DNA of 64,000 nt from Primulina eburnea (Eukaryota; Streptophyta; Magnoliopsida; Lamiales; Gesneriaceae). Shown here piece after piece: positions 58,649-64,000 of the stretch. Location of the stretch: assembly GCF_022965805.1 (NCBI RefSeq), contig NC_133117.1, positions 11,122,183-11,186,182 on the forward strand, written 5' to 3'. Each line of letters starts with the position of its first letter. The stretch's first letter is position 1. The translations under genes and the position numbers were made by a program. Below the pieces are notes generated by a model. The model saw nothing but the letters and a program-made list of their open reading frames with translations, did not search any database and was not told where the DNA came from.

Positions 58649-59914
58649 ATGGCACCTGGAGGAAGAGGTAGAAAAGGGAAGGAAATAGCGCAAGAATCTG
58701 AGGCACAAAATGTTCGAGGACTTGCTGATATCATTAGAGGTAGAAGTGGTCGACCTCGAGGACAAGTCGCTCAAAACATTGAAGAAGAAGTGTACCAAGA
58801 ACCTCCTCGACCTGAAAGACCTGGAGCTAGACAGGCAGTGATTGAGCAAGAAGTGGAACAGCTGACACAGAAAGTTGGAGGAATGCAGTTAATAATTTCG
58901 CAGTTCCAAGAATTACGTCCTCCAAAATTCTTTGGCAACGAGAGCTGAGAAAAAGCAGCAGGCTGGCTGAAAAGCATAAATCATCTATTTAATTTGATGG
59001 AGTATTCCCAAGATATTAAATTGAAGCTTGCCATCTACCAACTGAAAGACCGAGCACAACTCTGGTGGGAAGCAATGAAGGGCTCTGGTGAAATTATTAC
59101 TTGGGATGCATTTCGTGCTCACTTTACCCAAGAATATGCACCACCGTCATATTATGCTGCTAAAGAAGAAGAGTTCAATCAGTTGGTGCAGGGAAACAAA
59201 TCAGTTGTGGAATATGCTTCACAGTTTTCTGCTCTTTTGCCCTATGTTCCACATGTTGCTAGGAATGATCAGGCTAAACTATCATGTTTTCTGCATGGGT
59301 TGCAACGGACTGTTCATACTTTGGTAATGACTGGATCACCTAATAAATATATTCAAACAGTGGAAAAGGCGAGGAAAATTGAAGCAAGTTTGCTCAGAGG
59401 AGACCCACAGCCAGGTCCATCATCTGTTTCTCAGGGATCTGGTAGTAGTATGTCAATGCCAGTGGATTTACCTCCATATCAGCCTGTACAGTTATACCAA
59501 CAACCCAAACAGCAGAGGTACAAGGTAAAAGGAAAGCAATTCAAGAAGAAATCTCAATCCAGCTCTTCCAGTTCAGGAAGTGCACGAGGAGGAGGTTCGG
59601 TTGGGTCGTCTAGCACTGTGCATTGTGACCAATGTGGTGGTCGACATTTTAGTTCCCAATGTGTAGGAGTACAGGGATCTTGTTACGTTTGTGGTCAAGT
59701 TGGGCATTTTGCCAGAGTATGCCCTAATGCACAAAGACATCAATTTCATCCACAACAGTCTGGACAAGTTCCCCGTGGACCAGTCTTTAGACCATATGCT
59801 CCTACCCAGTCATTTCAGCAATCCGGTTATCCACCTCCTAGAGGTCCTATTCAGCAGCCATTTCCAGGGCCGCAGCAAGCTCAAGTCCATGCTTTGACTC
59901 AGGACCAGGCCTAG
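58649..59914 (+). pseudogene. gag: G5 gag (one internal stop)
   Basis: ATG at 58649 (MAPGGRGRKGKEIAQ...). A TGA at 58946-58948 interrupts the capsid start (PPKFFGNES, then EKAAGWLKSINHLF in the same frame). The capsid continues to ~59400 (RAQLWWEAMKG; WDAFRAHFTQEY), then a Ser/Gln/Pro-rich linker with basic KGKQFKKKSQ and a zinc knuckle C-Y-V-C-G-Q-V-G-H-F-A-R-V-C near 59680. The frame ends at a TAG at 59912-59914, consistent with a CAG to TAG change, before the protease. Confidence 0.9.
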
Positions 59915-62900
59915 GATGCACCAGGCGGAGTTATTGCAGGTATTTGCTATGTTTTCGATTATCCTGCACGTATATTGATAGACACAAGAGCATCTCATTC
60001 ATTTTTATCTGCTGCATTTGTTGATGAGCATGAGATTGCTACTATTCCGTTGTTGGATACTGTGTCTGTGGCTACTCCTGCCGGTGTATACTTGATGTCT
60101 CGTGAAATAGTTCTAAATTGTGTGATTAGATTTTAGAATAATATTATGATAACTAATCTAATCAAGTTAGCCATGTCTGATTTCGACTGTATCCTCGGTA
60201 TGGATATATTGACGAATTATCGAGCTACTGTGGATTGTTTCCATGGAGTTGTCAGATTTAGACCGTATTATGGCAGCAAATGGAACTTTTACGGGTATGA
60301 TTCACAGTCTCGAATTCCATTAGTATCTGCAATGGAAATGTTCAGGTTGTTGTCAATCGGCAATGAAGGATTTTTTATCTATGCTCTTGATGCAACACGG
60401 GAAGAACAATTGAAAGTTTCAGACATTCCCGTTGTCAAGGATTTTCCAGATGTATTTCCTGATGAAATTCCAGGTTTTCCGCCTCAAAGGGAAATAGATC
60501 TTAGCATTGAATTGATGCCAGGGACAAATCCTATTTCTAGAGCACCATATCGTTTAGCTCCGACAGAGTTGAATGAACTCAAAGAATAGCTTCAAGATTT
60601 ACTGGAGAAAGGATATATCAGACCCAGTATGTCACCTTGGGGAGCTCCAGTATTGTTTGTAAAGAAGAAAGACGGAACGATGAGAATGTGCGTCGATTAT
60701 CGGCAGTTGAACCGGGCTACTGTGAAAAATAAGTATCCTCTGCCGCGTATTGACGACTTGTTTGATCAGTTGCAGGGTACTTCTATGTATTCTAAGATTG
60801 ATCTTCGTTCCGGATATCATCAGCTTAGAGTCCGAGAAGAAGATGTTCCTAAGACAGCATTTCGGACACGTTATGGACACTATGAATTCTTAGTTGTGCC
60901 TTTCGGTTTGACTAATGCACCCGCAGTGTTTATGGATTTAATGAACCGTGTATTCCGAGAATTCATCGATAGATTCGTTATTGTCTTTATTGATGATATC
61001 TTGATTTATTCCAAGTCACAGAAAGAGCACAAGAACATTTGACACTAGTCCTTCAAACACTCAGAGAAGCGCGGTTGTATGCCAAATTTTCTAAGTGTGA
61101 GTTCTGGTTGGACAGAGTTTTATTTTTAGGCCATGTTATATCTGCACAAGGAGTATCTGTTGATCTTTGTAAAGTTGAAGCTGTTATCAATTGGCCTAAA
61201 CCAACCAATGTGTCTGAGATTCGAAGCTTTTTGGGATTAGCTGGATACTATAGGCGTTTCATCGAAGGATTTTCTAGAATAGCTAGACCTATGACCCAGT
61301 TGACACAGAAAAGATCGACGTTTTGTATGGACTGCAGAGTGTGATTCTAGTTTTCGGACTTTGAAAGAAAAGTTGACCACATCTCCAGTGTTAGCTTTGC
61401 CTTTAGGCTCTGGTGGATTTGTTGTCTGTACAGATGCTTCTCTAAATGGACTGGGTTGTGTTTTGATGCAACATGGGCGAGTGATTGCATATGCATCTCG
61501 TCAGTTGAAGTCACATGAGACTCGATATCCAGTTCATGATTGGAGTTAGCTGCCATTGTGTTTGCATTGAAGATATGGCGTCATTATCTGTACGGAGAAC
61601 AGTTTGTGATTTATTCTGATCACAAAAGTCTGAAGTATCTTTTCACACAGTCTGACTTGAATATGAGACAGCGTCGATGGTTGGAATTGCTTAAGGACTT
61701 TGATTGTGAGATTCAATACCAACCAGGGCGAATGAATCAAGTTGCAGATGCTCTGAGCAGAAAGGTTCAGCCTAAAATGTTGGCATCTTTGACTATTTCT
61801 AAGGTTCATGAGCACTTGGGAACTTCAGGATGGACTTACCAGTCTAAAGGCGACTACTTTATAGTTTCATCTATTCAAGTTGAGCCACAGATTATTTCTA
61901 AAATTAAAGCAGCGCAGAGAACTGATCCACATGTTCATAGATTGAAAGAATTGACTCAGACAGGTCAATCAGACAAGTTCAGTGTTGCTTCAGATGGATG
62001 TCTACGGTATAATGGTAGACTTGTGGTTCCGAATTTAATAGACTTAAAAGAAGCTATACTTCGCGAAGCTCATTGTAGTCGACACAGTGTTCATCCTGGA
62101 ATCAGAAAGATGTATCATATCTTGAAATCTCATTACTGGTGGGAAGGTATGAAGAAAGAGATTTCTGACTTTGTGGCTAGATGTTTGACGTGCCAACAGG
62201 TTAAAGCCGAGAGAATGAGACCTGGTGGTATGTTACATAGTCTTGAAGTGCCACAGTGGAATTGGGAGCACATTGCTATGGATTTTGTGACACACCTACC
62301 TCGTTCTAATCGTGGCTGTGATGCGATTTGGGTGATTGAGGATAGATTGTCTAAATCAGCCCATTTTATTCCTTATGATCGTACTTGTACTTATAAGAAA
62401 ATGGCAAAAATGTACATCGATCATGTAGTGAGATTGCATGGTGTGCCTGTAACCATAGTATCAGATCGTGATCCCAGGTTTTCTTCGAAGTTTTGGGGTA
62501 GTTTGCAATCAGCTTTGAGTTCAAAATTAGCGATGAGTACTGCATATCACCCGCAGACAGATGGTCAGTCTGAGAGGACCATTCAGACTCTCGAGGACAT
62601 GTTGCAAGCAGTCGTGATGGATTTCAGGGGTGGTTGGCAGGAATCATTGTCACTTGTGGAATTCTCTTACAATAACAGCTTCCAAGCAACCATCGGAATG
62701 GCACCATTTGAGGCCTTGTATGGTAGAAAGTGTAGATCCCCGATATGCTGGGAAGATGTAGGGGAACGACAGCTATCTATGCCAGAATTTATACAAGAAA
62801 TGAAAGAAAAAGTTGAAATGATCAGGAAAAGAATGAAAGCAGCTCAAGATCGTCAAGCCAGCTATGCTAATAAAGGCGTAGGCCTTAGAATTTCAGGTGG

Positions 62901-63319
62901 GCGATCAGGTTTTCTTGAAAGTATCACCATTTCGTGGTACTATGAGATTTGGGCGCAAAGGGAAGCTAGCTCCGCGTTATATTGGTCCATATGCGATTGT
63001 TGAGAGGATTGGCACTTTGGCTTATCGTTTGGACTTGCCGCAGAGTTTGTCTGCGATACATGATGTATTTCATGTATCTATGCTGTGAAAGTATGAGCCG
63101 AATCCTTCTCATGTCTTGAGGACTGATGAGGTAGAGTTAGATAGTTCCCTTAGCTATGTCGAGCATCCAGTACAAATTCTTGATCGCAAATAAAAGAAAC
63201 TCAGGAATAAGACGATTCCACTGGTTATGGTGCAGTGGAGTAGACATGGGAGAGAAGAAGCTACATGGGAATTAGAGGCTAAGATGCGTCAGGAATGGCC
63301 TCATTTGTTTGAAATGTAA
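59915..63319 (+). pseudogene. pol: G5 pol: protease, RT, RNase H, integrase, chromodomain-like end
   Basis: Protease near 59975 reads D-T-R (not D-T-G). TAG at 60134-60136 and TAG at 60587-60589 look like Gln codons turned to stop. RT 60590-61030 keeps [10 protein letters not shown] near 60990; frameshifts follow near 61030, 61330 and 61545. RNase H ([20 protein letters not shown]). Integrase 62050-62760 keeps the HHCC finger (HPGIRK; CLTCQQ), [20 protein letters not shown] and GQSERT. Another frameshift near 62880, stops at 63086 and near 63190, then the chromodomain-like end IPLVMVQWSRHGREEATWE. It is of the same lineage as G3 and G4. Inactive. Confidence 0.92.
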
Positions 63320-63409
63320 TAAATTATTCCATGTATTCTGATTTCCCTATGTACTATCAGTGGTAAATGTTATAGACCACTTTTGTATAAATTTTGTGTA
63401 TGTTAGATT

Positions 63410-63443
63410 TCGAGGACGAAATCTTTTATTTAGTAGGGGAGAA
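63410..63443 (+). other. G5 polypurine tract region
   Basis: 'ttcgaggacgaaatctttta' followed by 'tagtaggggagaa' abuts the LTR start tgtgagag. Typical of gypsy elements. Confidence 0.88.
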
Positions 63444-64000
63444 TGTGAGAGCCCAGCCCAACCGAAAACCTCAAAGCCTAGCCCAAATGTCATTAAGTAA
63501 GTTAAAAAAAAAGATAAACATAAAAATTTATTTCTCTCTCCCCGTTTTCCTCCATCACCGAAAGCTTCATCGTCCTTTCTTTCTTTTCGATTTCGAAGCT
63601 TTGACCGTCGATCGTGGCCGCTTCGATTGTCCAAAAAATAAAGTAAATACATATTCGGAATCCTCTCGACGAGAGCTATCCATTGATACCAAAATTTCAC
63701 AGAAAACTCGCGACTCCCGGAAACCCGTCGGAGACCGTCGCCTGTTTTTCGCCGGAAAAGTTGGAAGGAAGCTTGGGTTAGGTTGTGTAAAGCTTAAATT
63801 CGAAGCTTTAAGCATTTTTCGAAATTTCAGAGGTATAATTATGAATTTAGGGTTTCGAATTTCGGGGATTTTAAGTCAATTGAGTTCCAATAATTAATAT
63901 ATGTTGTATTATTGATTGTAGGTGCTATATCGGAGCTCATTGGAGGTATTAACGAAATTTCAGAATTTAATTGGGCATAATTTCGAAAATTCAAGAATTT
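63444..64000 (+). repeat. G5 3' LTR, first 557 bp
   Basis: Matches 56593-57150 with about 11 differences and a one-base change in an A run. ORFs of up to 167 codons spanning it are LTR sequence, not genes. It continues beyond the window. Confidence 0.93.

Larger units (their letters stand above)
15228..64000 (+). mobile_element. A: large non-coding gypsy-type derivative (LARD-like), hosting C3, C4, G4 and G5
   Basis: The left LTR is rebuilt from four pieces (15228-17356, 35596-36222, 45390-45568, 53858-54557), together about 3635 bp. Then come a PBS (54560), about 1.0 kb of non-coding internal sequence, a PPT with a 25-G run, and the right LTR from 55581, cut by G5 at 56592. The order is supported by the uninterrupted solo LTR at 122-2828. 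No gag or pol is present, so it needed proteins from a relative. The PPT context ('gaggataagcgaatttcgcggac') is of gypsy type. Its right end lies beyond the window. Confidence 0.8.
56593..64000 (+). mobile_element. G5: Ty3/gypsy chromovirus (Del/Tekay type), heavily broken, 3' end outside window
   Basis: 5' LTR 56593-58409, PBS, gag-pol remnant 58649-63319, PPT, 3' LTR from 63444 (first 557 bp visible). About 11 differences over the ~550 bp shared by the LTRs (~2%). About ten stops or frameshifts in gag-pol. It is inserted in the right LTR of A. Confidence 0.93.

Noticed and set aside
1..64000. Host protein-coding, tRNA or rRNA genes
   Set aside because: Every coding-like stretch traces to gag, pol or accessory ORFs of LTR elements. 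I recognised no tRNA or rRNA; tRNA-like matches are primer sites only.

Overview
The window is a stack of nested plant LTR retrotransposons. I see no host gene, tRNA, rRNA, CRISPR or prokaryotic feature. Plant origin follows from Ty1/copia elements of the Sirevirus (SIRE/Maximus) type, Ty3/gypsy chromoviruses of the Del/Tekay type, initiator-tRNA-Met primer sites, AT-rich spacers and long LTRs. From memory, the accessory ORFs downstream of pol resemble predicted proteins of Lamiales (e.g. Gesneriaceae) genomes; no search was run.

Layout, outermost to innermost. C1 is a SIRE-like copia on the minus strand. It starts left of the window and is visible to 9152, with its 5' part right of the window. 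It carries two solo LTRs (122-2828 and 6097-7670) and is cut at 9152/9153 by C2, a related copia visible from 9153 to 15227. C2 is cut in its RT domain at 15227/15228 by A, a non-coding gypsy-type derivative with a ~3.6 kb LTR and a ~1.0 kb internal region, running past the right edge. A's left LTR holds three complete elements, each with a 5-bp target-site duplication (TSD): C3 (SIRE-like copia, 17357-35590, TSD tttta), C4 (another copia lineage, 36223-45384, TSD aatac) and G4 (gypsy, 45569-53852, TSD aatat). C3's gag is itself split by G3 (gypsy, 26975-33798, TSD gtaca). A's right LTR (from 55581) is cut by G5 (gypsy, from 56593; its second LTR runs off the window). The deepest nesting is C1 > C2 > A > C3 > G3.

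Coding state. C3 pol and G3 pol are long open frames with catalytic residues in place. All other gag/pol regions are broken. By-eye LTR divergence: C4 ~0.3%, G3 ~1%, G4 ~2%, C3 ~2.4%. C4 is almost brand new yet internally dead (integrase core deleted, RT active-site Asp lost), so it was probably mobilised in trans.

The most interesting structure is in the SIRE-like copias C1, C2 and C3. Between the end of pol and the downstream 'env-position' ORF, each has an oppositely oriented transcription unit: a TATA box, an ATG, a small ORF and, in three of four copies, an AATAAA signal. The C1 and C2 copies encode one recognisable ~135-residue protein family with mostly synonymous or conservative codon differences. 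The divergent gap between this ORF and the env-position ORF contains the palindrome GACACGTGTC (a CACGTG G-box; one base changed in C2) at a nearly constant 389-405 bp before the TATA box. I infer a divergent accessory gene pair with a shared promoter region inside a copia retrotransposon.
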